In this document: positions 26,574 through 35,361 of the stretch, in pieces
How positions within the stretch are numbered: the first letter of the stretch is position 1
Layout: each line of letters starts with the position of its first letter
Assembly (NCBI RefSeq): GCF_002217285.1
Contig: NZ_MUGW01000002.1
Location: forward strand, 186,001-250,000
DNA length: 64,000 bases
Origin: Flavobacterium hercynium
GTDB taxonomy: Bacteria > Bacteroidota > Bacteroidia > Flavobacteriales > Flavobacteriaceae
Direction of reading: 5' to 3'
Position numbers and translations under genes: made by a program
Notes under the pieces: model-generated
Seen by the model: only the letters and a program-made list of their open reading frames with translations
The model's database searches: none
Told to the model about the DNA's origin: nothing

Positions 26574-26906
26574 GCTAAACATTTGTTTTTGGAATTGAAA
26601 ATTTAAAATAATCTTATAAACGCACGAATTGAAAGACGCACGTAAAATCGATTTTCAAAAATCGAATAATATTTAAATGTGGTATTTTGAAATTTGGCTT
26701 TACAAACAATGCAAGAGCACTTAAATCATTATTAGGTTTTAATGATAAAAAAAACAGAATTAAATAATTCTCTTTAAGCGAAGATAAAAAATATCCTGCT
26801 TTTTTTAAAAGTATTATCAAAAAAATATTCAATTCTGTCATAAAAAACACAATCCCGGAAAATAAGATTAAACACACAATAAAATACTCTCGTATTTGAA
26901 TTGAAA

Positions 26907-26939
26907 TTTGTAAGGGAACAGGGAAAATATGTAACTTTG
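26907..26939 (+). promoter_or_regulatory. Candidate murI promoter
   Basis: TTTG at 26907-26910, 21-nt spacing, TAACTTTG at 26932-26939, a match to TTG-N-TAnnTTTG. The murI ATG begins 5 nt after the -7 box, so the transcript may be leaderless or start a few bases before it. Confidence 0.55.
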
Positions 26940-26943
26940 TACT

Positions 26944-27720
26944 ATGACGAACAACAATCCTATAGGCGTTTTTGATTCCGGTATTGGAGGAACTTCCATC
27001 TGGACAGCCATTCACGAGCTACTTCCGAACGAAAAAACCATATATTTAGCAGACAGTAAAAATGCTCCTTATGGTCAGAGAACCAAAGAGGAAATTGTTG
27101 CGTTAAGTAAAAAGAATGTAGATTTTTTAATCGAAAACAATTGCAAATTAATTGTTGTTGCCTGTAATACTGCAACCACAAATGCCATAGTTGAACTTCG
27201 TGCTGCTTATGATATTCCGTTTATAGGAATTGAACCCGCTATAAAGCCTGCAGCAACCAATTCTAAAACCCAAGTCATTGGTATTTTGGCAACCAAAGGA
27301 ACATTGAATAGTGAGTTATTCAACAAAACGGCAGAAATGTTTCAGCATACTACAATAATTGAACAAATAGGTCATGGATTGGTTCAGCTTATTGAAGATG
27401 GTAATTTAAATTCTCCGGAAATGACTCAATTATTAGAATCGTATTTACAACCCATGATTGATGCTAATATTGATTATCTGGTTTTAGGATGCAGCCATTA
27501 TCCTTATTTGATTCCACAGATCAAACAAATCCTTCCGCCGCATATCCAGATTATCGATTCCGGAGAAGCTGTTGCACGTCAGACGCAAAACATCTTACGT
27601 GAAAAAGCAGGTTTTTCTAACGCCGAAAAAAGCGATCCTGTTTTCTATATTAATTCAAATCCAGCTGTTTTAAAAGCTATATTGAATGATAAATATAATG
27701 TTATAGAAAAAGATTTCTAA
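26944..27720 (+). CDS. murI: Glutamate racemase
   Basis: Makes D-glutamate for peptidoglycan, cytosolic. The first catalytic Cys lies in VVACNTATTNA and the second in LVLGCSHYPYL, with GVFDSGIGGTSIW at the N-terminus (SGIGG substrate loop). At 258 residues it is of normal length. It starts 5 nt after a -7 box. Convergent with the outer-membrane protein gene after it (4-nt gap, no obvious terminator between). Confidence 0.95.
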   Translation: MTNNNPIGVFDSGIGGTSIWTAIHELLPNEKTIYLADSKNAPYGQRTKEEIVALSKKNVDFLIENNCKLIVVACNTATTNAIVELRAAYDIPFIGIEPAIKPAATNSKTQVIGILATKGTLNSELFNKTAEMFQHTTIIEQIGHGLVQLIEDGNLNSPEMTQLLESYLQPMIDANIDYLVLGCSHYPYLIPQIKQILPPHIQIIDSGEAVARQTQNILREKAGFSNAEKSDPVFYINSNPAVLKAILNDKYNVIEKDF

Positions 27721-27724
27721 AGCG

Positions 27725-28960
27725 TTATTCTATTTTTCGTTTTACAAACCATATTCCGTCTAAAGATAAATTGAAGGATATTTTATGATAGTTTTCTTTA
27801 ATTAAATTATCCGATACTCTTCCTTTTTGACCGTAAGAATATGAAATGCTTAATGCCGTCAACGTATTTTCTATAGGCAAGGAAAGTCCCAAAGTAATGG
27901 CAGCATTGTTTACTCTTTTACCACCTATTTCAAGATAACCGTTGTCATAACTTAGTCCTCCGGCATATTGAATTCTATCCCAATATCTGCGGACATTTTT
28001 CTTCGTACTGTATGTAAATCCTAGCCCAAATCTGTCCTGGTTTACAAAATCTCCGTAGGAATCGGATTGGTTCGTATTGTTCCACAAACTTTTTTCATAG
28101 TCAAAAGTTACATTTATATTGTTTTTGAAACGCTTGCTTATCCCAAATCCCATTTCTAATGGCATGTAGTAATCATCTGCATCAGAAGCCACATCAGACT
28201 CTACAGTAGTAATTACTTCATTGGCTATTGTTTCAACACTTTGCACTTTGGAAGCTTTAACCCTTGTTGGAACTTTAAATGTAGAAGCGATCGTAAAAGT
28301 AGAATCAATTTTATATTGAGCTCCTAAAGTAGCACGCACGCCACTATAATCTGTTTTTTTATTGATGGTTGTAATAGAATTTGAAATCAAATAACTCCTG
28401 TCATCTGTTGTATTTCCAAATAACACGGTTGCAGAAACTCCAGCTGCAAATTTTTTACTAAAAAGATAGCCGTATGAAAAATCAAAATTGTTTAGTCCGC
28501 CAGAACCTGTTGCGGTCAAATAGTAAAAATCATTGCTATCAGTTATGGGTAATTTTAAATTGGAAATCGTAAATGCTGAACTCGAATAAGGACGTAAAGC
28601 AACACTAAAACCGGATTTTTTGGTTATTGGAAAGGCAAAAGCAATATGAGAAAACTGAAAATTATTTCGCTTCTCACTTTTCGAACTACCTTCAAAAGTT
28701 GTCGCAATGGCTTTACCTCCTACATCAAACATAAAATGGTTTAATGGCAAATAAGCCAGCGAAGCCGGATTTAAATTATTAATAAACACATCTGACGGCA
28801 ATGCAATTCCTGAAGAACCGATAGACGGAATAATTCCAAAATCAGAATCGTACAAACTCCCTACTCCATACAACGAATAAGGTGAACTGGAAATACTTTG
28901 AGAAAACGAATTGAATGACAATAAAACAATGCCAATCAAAAAGATAATTTTATTTTTCAT
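27725..28960 (-). CDS. Outer-membrane beta-barrel protein (unnamed family)
   Basis: A 411-residue secreted protein with a signal peptide to about NSFSQSISS. It then has SSPYSLYGVGSLYDSDFG and ALPSDVFINNLNPASLAYLP, a start that resembles the PorV/FadL-like outer-membrane protein style, and many amphipathic strands. It directly abuts the DUF4270 lipoprotein gene, so the two are likely co-transcribed and may act together at the outer membrane. The family cannot be named. Confidence 0.7.
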   Translation of the reverse strand: MKNKIIFLIGIVLLSFNSFSQSISSSPYSLYGVGSLYDSDFGIIPSIGSSGIALPSDVFINNLNPASLAYLPLNHFMFDVGGKAIATTFEGSSKSEKRNNFQFSHIAFAFPITKKSGFSVALRPYSSSAFTISNLKLPITDSNDFYYLTATGSGGLNNFDFSYGYLFSKKFAAGVSATVLFGNTTDDRSYLISNSITTINKKTDYSGVRATLGAQYKIDSTFTIASTFKVPTRVKASKVQSVETIANEVITTVESDVASDADDYYMPLEMGFGISKRFKNNINVTFDYEKSLWNNTNQSDSYGDFVNQDRFGLGFTYSTKKNVRRYWDRIQYAGGLSYDNGYLEIGGKRVNNAAITLGLSLPIENTLTALSISYSYGQKGRVSDNLIKENYHKISFNLSLDGIWFVKRKIE

Positions 28961-30289
28961 TTAATAGGAGATGTAATAAATTTTCAGCTGAATTTTATTG
29001 TTCAAATGTTTTTGATCGCCCAAAACAATTCTGTCCACAGAATTAGAAATTCCCGGTAACGTTAAAACCAAAGACGATTTTGAATCAGATTGTTTGAGCA
29101 TTTCTTTTTGCAGAAAAGTTCCGATAGAAAATGAATAGGCAACATTTTCATTGAATTCGTCACTTTTTTGGTTCAGCACACCATAAACCGCTGCTCCTGC
29201 AGAATTAAGTAAAGTTCCGCTGATTCTGTTCAAATTATCACCTACATGCACCTGCACTGAATCTGCCAGTGGATATTGCGCTGAATACGAATTATTAACC
29301 GCTTTCAAAATCAATTGGGCATCTACGATAGCTCCGTTATCTGAAATATATTTGAGCTGCTTTATATTTGGAAAATCTATTCTGCACGCCACTCCCGTTC
29401 CGGATTGTATAAAAGACTGCTGATTGGTTAAGCTGCTTGACAATTTACTGCTCGAATTGGGTAAATTCTCTATTAGTGTTCCTGTCTTATCAGAATAAAA
29501 TGAGTTGAATTGCACTGAACTGTCTGTTATTGTAAAATCAATATAATACGATTTCTCTTCATCACCCTGATATTTAGAATAATACAACCTGACAACGCTC
29601 GTCGTTAAATCAAAACCAATAACACTTGAAGAATTTGATGTAGAAGGCACAAGTACCAGTCCTTTTAAATATTCGCTAAAAGTATCAAAATCTGTTATTT
29701 CTCTTTTTTTGATTTTTTGAAAAAGTGCATCCCCAAAAACACCATCCATTTTTATATTAATCGAATCTTTTTCAAGTGGTCTCGGTATGTATGAGATAGA
29801 ACCCAGACTTTCAGTATTATAACTTAAGGTCGAATTATTGTAAAAGCTGGAATCATCTGTATTGGGCTTTACCCTTTGTGTTAATCTGTGGATATTGACT
29901 GTCTGCACCTTTGTAGTATCACCATAATAATACCTGTCGTATTTTAGAATCATCGAAATAGAATCAAAAACAAAATTAGGTGCATCTGTATCTGAACCGT
30001 TACTGGTCAAGGCGTATGTTGTTGCTGAGTGTAATTGAAAGTAACTGCTGGATTTCACTTTCCCAAAAAGAGGATCGTCATAGTTCCCGACTAAAATCCG
30101 ATTCTGACCTGAAGTAACGAGGGAATCAAAATTAATGGTCGACATTTCTACCGTTACAGTATCAATCAAAATAACCTTGTTGTTTACAGCCAAATAATCT
30201 GATCCAACAACAAACTCACCAGCATCTGTATCTGTTCCGCAGGAAACAATGGTAAGACCAAAAAGTAACATCAATATAAACTTGTGCAT
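28961..30289 (-). CDS. DUF4270 family lipoprotein
   Basis: A lipoprotein (lipobox IVSC, near residue 16) of DUF4270, a Bacteroidota family of unknown function. The ATG at 30289 gives 442 residues and is preferred because a TATATTTG -7 box lies at 30305-30312 on the same strand, so an upstream TTG start would precede transcription. The body has DTVTVEMSTINFDSLVTSG and DPLFGKVKSSSYFQL and a long beta-rich fold. Adjacent to the beta-barrel gene with no gap. Confidence 0.83.
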   Translation of the reverse strand: MHKFILMLLFGLTIVSCGTDTDAGEFVVGSDYLAVNNKVILIDTVTVEMSTINFDSLVTSGQNRILVGNYDDPLFGKVKSSSYFQLHSATTYALTSNGSDTDAPNFVFDSISMILKYDRYYYGDTTKVQTVNIHRLTQRVKPNTDDSSFYNNSTLSYNTESLGSISYIPRPLEKDSINIKMDGVFGDALFQKIKKREITDFDTFSEYLKGLVLVPSTSNSSSVIGFDLTTSVVRLYYSKYQGDEEKSYYIDFTITDSSVQFNSFYSDKTGTLIENLPNSSSKLSSSLTNQQSFIQSGTGVACRIDFPNIKQLKYISDNGAIVDAQLILKAVNNSYSAQYPLADSVQVHVGDNLNRISGTLLNSAGAAVYGVLNQKSDEFNENVAYSFSIGTFLQKEMLKQSDSKSSLVLTLPGISNSVDRIVLGDQKHLNNKIQLKIYYISY

Positions 30290-30304
30290 AATCTTATTTT
30301 TTGA

Positions 30305-30312
30305 CAAATATA
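30305..30312 (-). promoter_or_regulatory. -7 promoter box of the DUF4270 operon
   Basis: TATATTTG on the minus strand, about 16 nt before the preferred ATG. No clear -33 TTG was found at the correct distance. Confidence 0.5.
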
Positions 30313-30495
30313 AAAGGCACTGTTTTGCATCGCACTATAACATATACAGTCGCCTGATTTTAGCCTACAAATAGCAAAAAAACATCTATTACAGACATTC
30401 AGAAACAAATAATGCATTCAGCCATAAAAAGGGGTGTTTTGTCTATCAAAAAGCACCATACATATATCTTCTTTTTTTTAAAAACATTAGCCACC

Positions 30496-30503
30496 TACTT
30501 TTG
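30496..30503 (+). promoter_or_regulatory. Promoter box of the Kelch/LytS operon
   Basis: TACTTTTG, within CTACTTTTGAGC (30495-30506), 17 nt before the ATG at 30520. The same 12 bases occur at 34595-34606 upstream of the response regulator gene. Confidence 0.5.
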
Positions 30504-30519
30504 AGCCAATAATTAAGTA

Positions 30520-31359
30520 ATGAAAATAAGGTTTTTAACAGGTGTCGCATTTTTAATTTCATTTTTCAATATGAAAGCTCAGGAACAATTTTCAGTAAAT
30601 ATGAATTTAAAAACAGAGCCTACATCTGAAATTGATTTTAATGAAACTAATATTGGTGTAACTGTCAATACAAAAATGAATGCCAAAAACACATTGACAA
30701 ATACATTGGAATATTCGAATTTGAAAGTGAATTATGAAACAGGAAGTTTTACAAAATTTGAAGATCTAAATAAATTCAATCAATTAAGATACACTATTGC
30801 AATTGCACATGAGATTTCAAACAATACAAAACTGAATCTGTCCATAATTCCAATAGTGAGTTTTCAGTCTAAGGTTGATTTTTCAGATGCCGCAGTTTTG
30901 GGAAAGTTTGAAATCAGCAGGCAGTTTAGTCCGAGTACTAGTTTAAGTATTGGAGCTGCAAGATCAACCATTTTTGGAACGCCCAAATTCACACCGGTTT
31001 TTGCATTAAAATATAAAATGAATACCAATACTGAATTGCAAATTGGATTTCCGGATTCTAAGCTTTCTTATTCTAATAATAGCAGAAATAATTTTAATCT
31101 GAGTAACAGCTTTAATGGTAATTATTACAATTTAGGTTCTGTCACTTATCCTGAAAATGCTGAAAAAATGGCATTGTCACAAATGACCTCTGCTTTTGAA
31201 TATGAAAGAAATGTAGACAAAAACTGGTTTATCAATTTTAAGACTGGTTATGATTTTAATAAAAAATACAACCTGACAGATCAGGACAATCATAAAGTTT
31301 ATGATTTTAATACCGGCAACGGATATCTCTTGGGAATTGGCATCAAATACAAACTATAA
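30520..31359 (+). CDS. DUF6268-like outer-membrane beta-barrel protein
   Basis: A 279-residue secreted protein (signal peptide to about MKAQEQFSV) with an all-beta, short-strand pattern (LKTEPTSEIDF, VTVNTKMNAKNTLTNT) and a final aromatic barrel strand LGIGIKYKL. It resembles DUF6268 outer-membrane proteins. First gene of the operon that includes the Kelch lipoprotein, DUF4907, histidine kinase and the dioxygenase-like gene. A surface role in signal reception is my inference. Confidence 0.65.
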   Translation: MKIRFLTGVAFLISFFNMKAQEQFSVNMNLKTEPTSEIDFNETNIGVTVNTKMNAKNTLTNTLEYSNLKVNYETGSFTKFEDLNKFNQLRYTIAIAHEISNNTKLNLSIIPIVSFQSKVDFSDAAVLGKFEISRQFSPSTSLSIGAARSTIFGTPKFTPVFALKYKMNTNTELQIGFPDSKLSYSNNSRNNFNLSNSFNGNYYNLGSVTYPENAEKMALSQMTSAFEYERNVDKNWFINFKTGYDFNKKYNLTDQDNHKVYDFNTGNGYLLGIGIKYKL

Positions 31360-31375
31360 ATAAATTTAATACACT

Positions 31376-32383
31376 ATGAATAATTTTAAAAAAGGAATAT
31401 TATTCGCGACACTATTTTCGAGTCTCTTTTTTATTAGCTGCAGTAACAGCGACGACGACGATGATTTAATGGGAAACTGGGTTAAAAAATCAGCATTTGA
31501 CGGACCGGCAAGATCTAGTGCTACTAGTTTTGTTATTGGAGATTATGCTTATGTAGCAACTGGCTACACAGGCGATTTATATTTGAAAGATTTATGGGCG
31601 TACAACTCAACTGGAGATTATTGGGAGCAAAAAGCAGATTTCTCCGGAGTAGGAAGAAGTTCTGCATCTAGTTTTACGCTTAATGACAAAGGTTATGTAG
31701 GTCTTGGTTATGACGGAACAAACAGACTGAAAGATTTTTATCAATACGATCCTGCAGCGAATAGCTGGACTCAGAAAACAGATTTTGCAGGAACGGCTCG
31801 TTACGCTGCTGTAGGATTTCAGGTAGGCGGAAAAGCCTATTTTGGAACTGGGTATGACGGAAATTATTTAAAAGACTTTTATTCGTATAATGATCTAACA
31901 GATACGTGGACACTTGTAAATGGCTTTAGCGGTAACAAGCGTCGTAACGCTGTCGTTTTTGTTATTGATGCAAAGGCTTACCTGGGGACCGGAAGTAATA
32001 ATGGTGTATATCAGGAAGATTTTTGGGAATTTGATCCTGCTACAGACATTTGGACGAGAAAATTGGATATCGACAAAGATACCGATGATGATTACTCTTA
32101 TAACGATGATTATACAATCACAAGATCGAATGCTTCTGCTTTTAGCATGAACGGACTAGGTTACGTTGTGGGTGGAGAAAGCGTAAAAACAATATGGGAA
32201 TACAATCCACAAACGGATCTTTGGGTAGAGAGAACCCCAATGGAAGGTGCTACAAGAACAGATGCTGTTGGTTTTGCGATTAACAACCGCGGATTTTATA
32301 TGTTAGGAAGAACAGGAAGCACTTATTTTGATGATGCCTGGGAATTTAAACCTTTAGAGGAGCAAAATGACGATGATAATTAA
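31376..32383 (+). CDS. Kelch-repeat lipoprotein
   Basis: A 335-residue lipoprotein (lipobox FISC, about residue 22, then SNSDDDDD) with six Kelch-type repeats. Each repeat has a [GR]xR..A..F..x..G..YxGxG pattern followed by DF[WY].YD or EFDP and W...K or W...R: about residues 35-92, 93-142, 143-190, 191-240, 250-290 and 291-325. Six repeats fit a six-bladed beta-propeller. It probably binds a ligand or a partner at the outer membrane surface. It overlaps the DUF4907 gene by 17 nt. Confidence 0.88.
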   Translation: MNNFKKGILFATLFSSLFFISCSNSDDDDDLMGNWVKKSAFDGPARSSATSFVIGDYAYVATGYTGDLYLKDLWAYNSTGDYWEQKADFSGVGRSSASSFTLNDKGYVGLGYDGTNRLKDFYQYDPAANSWTQKTDFAGTARYAAVGFQVGGKAYFGTGYDGNYLKDFYSYNDLTDTWTLVNGFSGNKRRNAVVFVIDAKAYLGTGSNNGVYQEDFWEFDPATDIWTRKLDIDKDTDDDYSYNDDYTITRSNASAFSMNGLGYVVGGESVKTIWEYNPQTDLWVERTPMEGATRTDAVGFAINNRGFYMLGRTGSTYFDDAWEFKPLEEQNDDDN

Positions 32384-32705
32384 AAGTAAAAATCAATTCT
32401 TCTGGAGTAACATCCAGAAGAATTTACTGCTTCTGGTATTTGTTTTTCAATTGGGCGCCTGTACCCGAAAACAAACTTTTACTACTGAAACCTTCAAAAC
32501 CAATACGGGTTGGGGATATGCTATAACGTATCAAAACAAAACGATAATTAAGCAATCTATAATTCCGGTTATAAATGATACCAAAAGTTTTGATTCAGAA
32601 AAAGATGCATTGAAAGTAGCCGATTTGGTTGTAGAAAAGCTCAGTCAAAATACTTCGCCAACAGTAACCAAAAATGATTTAATTTTATTAAAAATAAAAT
32701 TATAA
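32367..32705 (+). CDS. DUF4907 family protein
   Basis: A 112-residue protein with an N-terminal membrane/lipoprotein signal region (lipobox FQLGAC near residue 32) and a DUF4907-like core GWGYAITYQNKTIIKQSIIP...SEKDALKVADLVVEKL, ending in IKL. It overlaps the Kelch gene by 17 nt, which indicates coupled translation, and precedes the histidine kinase by 1 nt. Function unknown; DUF4907 genes are frequently found next to Kelch proteins of this type. Confidence 0.7.
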   Translation: MTMIIKSKNQFFWSNIQKNLLLLVFVFQLGACTRKQTFTTETFKTNTGWGYAITYQNKTIIKQSIIPVINDTKSFDSEKDALKVADLVVEKLSQNTSPTVTKNDLILLKIKL

Positions 32706-32706
32706 A

Positions 32707-33816
32707 ATGAACTTAGACGCTTTAAAAAATACCAATTCAAATAAGATCCTGTTTCATATCATGATATGGACTTTCTTTATTTTGACATCCTTGATTCAAT
32801 TTTACGAAAGTCCGTTCAGAATCAACAATGATTTCTATGTACAATGGGGAACGGGAATCATCTTGTTTTATTTGAACTATTTTTATTTAGTGCCTCTTTT
32901 ACTTTTAGAAAAAAAATACTGGCTTTATTTTGTTTTTGCATTCCTGATTATTGCTGTTTTTATGGTTATCAGGCTGAATTATTTCATTCCGGAATTTAGA
33001 CATTTAAGACCCGGTAATGTTATGCCTGCCCGAATGATGCCGCCTGATCCACATTATTTTCCGAAACAAAACCATGTGAGAATAGAAATGAGACAACCTC
33101 TTTTTTTTAAAATAGGGCCTTCTTTTTTTTATATTCTAATCCTGACTATTAGTGCTATTATCAGAACATTAACGGAATTTTACAACAATCAGCAAAACAA
33201 ATTAATTGCCGAAACGCATAGAACAAATACAGAATTAATTTATCTGCGAAAACAAACCAATCCGCATTTCTTATTTAATTCTTTAAACAGTATTTACTCG
33301 CTGGCACATAAAAAATCTGATTTGGTTCCTGATGCCATCGTAACGCTGTCTGAACTCATGCGCTATATGTTGTATGAAACGGATAATAAAACGGTGGCTT
33401 TAGAAAACGAAATCAATTATATTCAGAATTACATCGAGTTACAAAAGCTTCGCCTCAATAATATTGAAGATATTGTTATCAACGTTCATGGTGATACCCG
33501 AAATAAGTTTATCGAGCCTTTACTGCTCATTTCGTTTGTAGAGAACGCCTTTAAATATGGAACCGACTATAAAGGTGCTGCCCATGTAAAAATTAAGATT
33601 GTGATTTTAGAAAATAACCTTGATTTTACGATCGAAAACAGTATTGAAAATTTTGTAAAAGATCCCGATAATTCAGGAATAGGATTGGTCAATATACAAA
33701 ACCGACTTGATTTGCTTTACCCTAATGCACATGAACTGATTATAACCCAGGAAAATCAATATTTCAAGGTGCATTTAAATTTAAAATTAGATAAAATTCA
33801 AACCGCTATAAATTAA
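32707..33816 (+). CDS. LytS-type sensor histidine kinase
   Basis: A 369-residue membrane kinase of the His_kinase (PF06580) type. Four membrane segments lie in the first 160 residues (about 14-33, 45-65, 70-92, 138-158), with a proline-rich, charged stretch between the third and fourth. The phospho-accepting His187 is in TNPHFLFNSLNS, and the ATP-binding G motif is GIGLVNIQNRLDLLY. It has no obvious extracytoplasmic sensor domain, so it may sense through its membrane part. The cognate LytTR regulator is separated from it by one gene (an intradiol-dioxygenase-like lipoprotein). Confidence 0.92.
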   Translation: MNLDALKNTNSNKILFHIMIWTFFILTSLIQFYESPFRINNDFYVQWGTGIILFYLNYFYLVPLLLLEKKYWLYFVFAFLIIAVFMVIRLNYFIPEFRHLRPGNVMPARMMPPDPHYFPKQNHVRIEMRQPLFFKIGPSFFYILILTISAIIRTLTEFYNNQQNKLIAETHRTNTELIYLRKQTNPHFLFNSLNSIYSLAHKKSDLVPDAIVTLSELMRYMLYETDNKTVALENEINYIQNYIELQKLRLNNIEDIVINVHGDTRNKFIEPLLLISFVENAFKYGTDYKGAAHVKIKIVILENNLDFTIENSIENFVKDPDNSGIGLVNIQNRLDLLYPNAHELIITQENQYFKVHLNLKLDKIQTAIN

Positions 33817-33828
33817 CGATCAACTATA

Positions 33829-34536
33829 ATGGACAGAAAAAAATTTATCAGAAATAGTATACTTGGAATTGCTTCATTAGCAACCGCTTCACAATTATTA
33901 GAATCTTGTTCTAAAAGCGATAACGACACAGACACCAATTCGTCTGATGACGGAAGCTGTGTAGTTTCTCCATCAGAGACTAAAGGTCCGTTTCCTATAA
34001 AAACACCGAGTCAGTTGGTTTTAGAGAACATAAAATCAGATCGCGTTGGTATTGCTTTGCTTATTAACTTAACTATCGAAAACAAAAACAACGATTGTTT
34101 ACCATTAGAAAATGTTCTGGTAGATGTATGGCATTGTGATAAAGATGGTAATTATTCTGAATACGGCGGAACGCAAATGCAACAGACAGATTATACTACT
34201 GTTCATTTTTTAAGAGGCAGACAAACCACAAATACAAAAGGAGAAGTTTCGTTTCTTTCTATTTTTCCGGGCTGGTATCAGGGCAGAGCTCCACATGTAC
34301 ATGTAGAAGTATTATCTGCAAGCGGTTCTTCGTTATTGGTAACACAAATTGCTTTTCCTGAAACTATTTCAAGTGAAGTATATGCAAGTAGCAATTATGC
34401 AGCGCATGGTCAAGCCGATACATCCAATGTCCGAGACAATGTTTTTTCAGATAGTTTAGATGCTGAATTGGCAACATTGTCCGGGAATTTAACCGATGGA
34501 TATACTTTAACTAAAAAGATTACTGTTAACGCTTAA
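33829..34536 (+). CDS. Intradiol-dioxygenase-like lipoprotein
   Basis: A 235-residue protein whose N-terminus is MDRKKFIRNS, a Tat-like or lipoprotein signal with lipobox LESC (Cys27). It has an intradiol ring-cleavage dioxygenase fold: WHCDKDGNYSEY (Tyr109), FPGWYQGRAPHVHVEV (Tyr150, His156, His158), which supply a possible Tyr2-His2 ferric iron site as in protocatechuate 3,4-dioxygenase beta. The spacing of the second Tyr is unusual, so activity should be tested. A catechol substrate is not implied by neighbours. Lies between the kinase and its regulator. Confidence 0.82.
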   Translation: MDRKKFIRNSILGIASLATASQLLESCSKSDNDTDTNSSDDGSCVVSPSETKGPFPIKTPSQLVLENIKSDRVGIALLINLTIENKNNDCLPLENVLVDVWHCDKDGNYSEYGGTQMQQTDYTTVHFLRGRQTTNTKGEVSFLSIFPGWYQGRAPHVHVEVLSASGSSLLVTQIAFPETISSEVYASSNYAAHGQADTSNVRDNVFSDSLDAELATLSGNLTDGYTLTKKITVNA

Positions 34537-34595
34537 TTATAAATTAAGATTGTATTTTTATGAAAATTTTACAACTTAATTCACTGGTTTCAAAC

Positions 34596-34603
34596 TACTT
34601 TTG
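34596..34603 (+). promoter_or_regulatory. Promoter box of the LytTR regulator gene
   Basis: TACTTTTG, within CTACTTTTGAGC (34595-34606), 37 nt before the ATG at 34641. Identical over 12 nt to the box upstream of the operon at 30495-30506. Confidence 0.5.
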
Positions 34604-34640
34604 AGCACCAAAACAATTTTAAAAATCTAATATCCGGCAA

Positions 34641-35360
34641 ATGAAATGTGTAATTATAGATGATGAACCCTTAGCGGTTGAATTATTAGAAGATTTTGTT
34701 CAGAAAGTAGATACGCTGGAATTGGTTAGCACTTTTAACAATGCTATCGATGCTGTTTCGTTTATTAATCAGAACAATGTTGATTTGATTTTTCTGGACA
34801 TCGAAATGCCACATTTTTCCGGAATTGATTTTTTAAATACTATTGAGAAAAAACCTTTAGTTATTTTCACAACAGCTTACTCCGATTATGCTGTTGAAGG
34901 TTTTAACCTTGGTGCGGTTGATTATTTGGTAAAGCCCATTCCCTTTCATCGTTTTCTAAAATCAGTTGTACGAGCGCAACAAACTTTAAGTCCTGTTGCA
35001 GCACCAGTTCAGACTATCTCTGAAAGCACCGCTGCTCCGGAAATAGAACAAGATTTTATGTTCGTAAGAGCCGAATATGAAAACGTGAAAATGAATTTTG
35101 CCGATATTTTATATATCGAAGGTTTGAAAGATTATGTAAAAATCTACACCGCAGACAATAAGTTCACACTTACCCTGATTAGCTTGATCAAATTAGAAAA
35201 TTTACTTTCAAATAAAGGTTTTTCGAGAATTCACAGATCGTACATCATCAATATAAAACATGTGAAATCGATTCAAAAAAATAAAGTTTTGATTGGTGAC
35301 AAAAGAATTCCGATTAGTGAAAGTTATAAAACGTCTTTTTTCGAAAGAATCAATTTATAG
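34641..35360 (+). CDS. LytTR family response regulator
   Basis: A 239-residue regulator with an N-terminal receiver domain (acidic pocket DDE at 7-9, phosphorylated Asp53 in LIFLDIEMPH, Lys in LVKPIPFHRF) and a C-terminal LytTR DNA-binding domain (about residues 135-238: FVRAEYENVKMNFADILYIE, SRIHRSYIINI). This is the usual AgrA/AlgR-like pair of the LytS-type kinase two genes upstream. LytTR proteins bind direct repeats; candidate sites were not established here. Confidence 0.94.
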   Translation: MKCVIIDDEPLAVELLEDFVQKVDTLELVSTFNNAIDAVSFINQNNVDLIFLDIEMPHFSGIDFLNTIEKKPLVIFTTAYSDYAVEGFNLGAVDYLVKPIPFHRFLKSVVRAQQTLSPVAAPVQTISESTAAPEIEQDFMFVRAEYENVKMNFADILYIEGLKDYVKIYTADNKFTLTLISLIKLENLLSNKGFSRIHRSYIINIKHVKSIQKNKVLIGDKRIPISESYKTSFFERINL

Positions 35361-35361
35361 T

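Larger units (their letters stand above)
26501..26943. other. Intergenic region upstream of murI
   Basis: 443 bp without a supportable gene. It contains the second upstream repeat (26532-26573), a long very AT-rich stretch, and the murI promoter at its right end. A minus-strand frame through it (about 26614-27015) overlaps murI antisense and has no recognisable domain, so it is not called as a gene. Confidence 0.6.

Noticed and set aside
26614..27015. Minus-strand frame of 133 residues upstream of and overlapping murI
   Set aside because: It overlaps murI antisense, has no homology I recognise and consists of Phe/Leu/Ile runs from AT-rich intergenic DNA. A decayed gene cannot be excluded.
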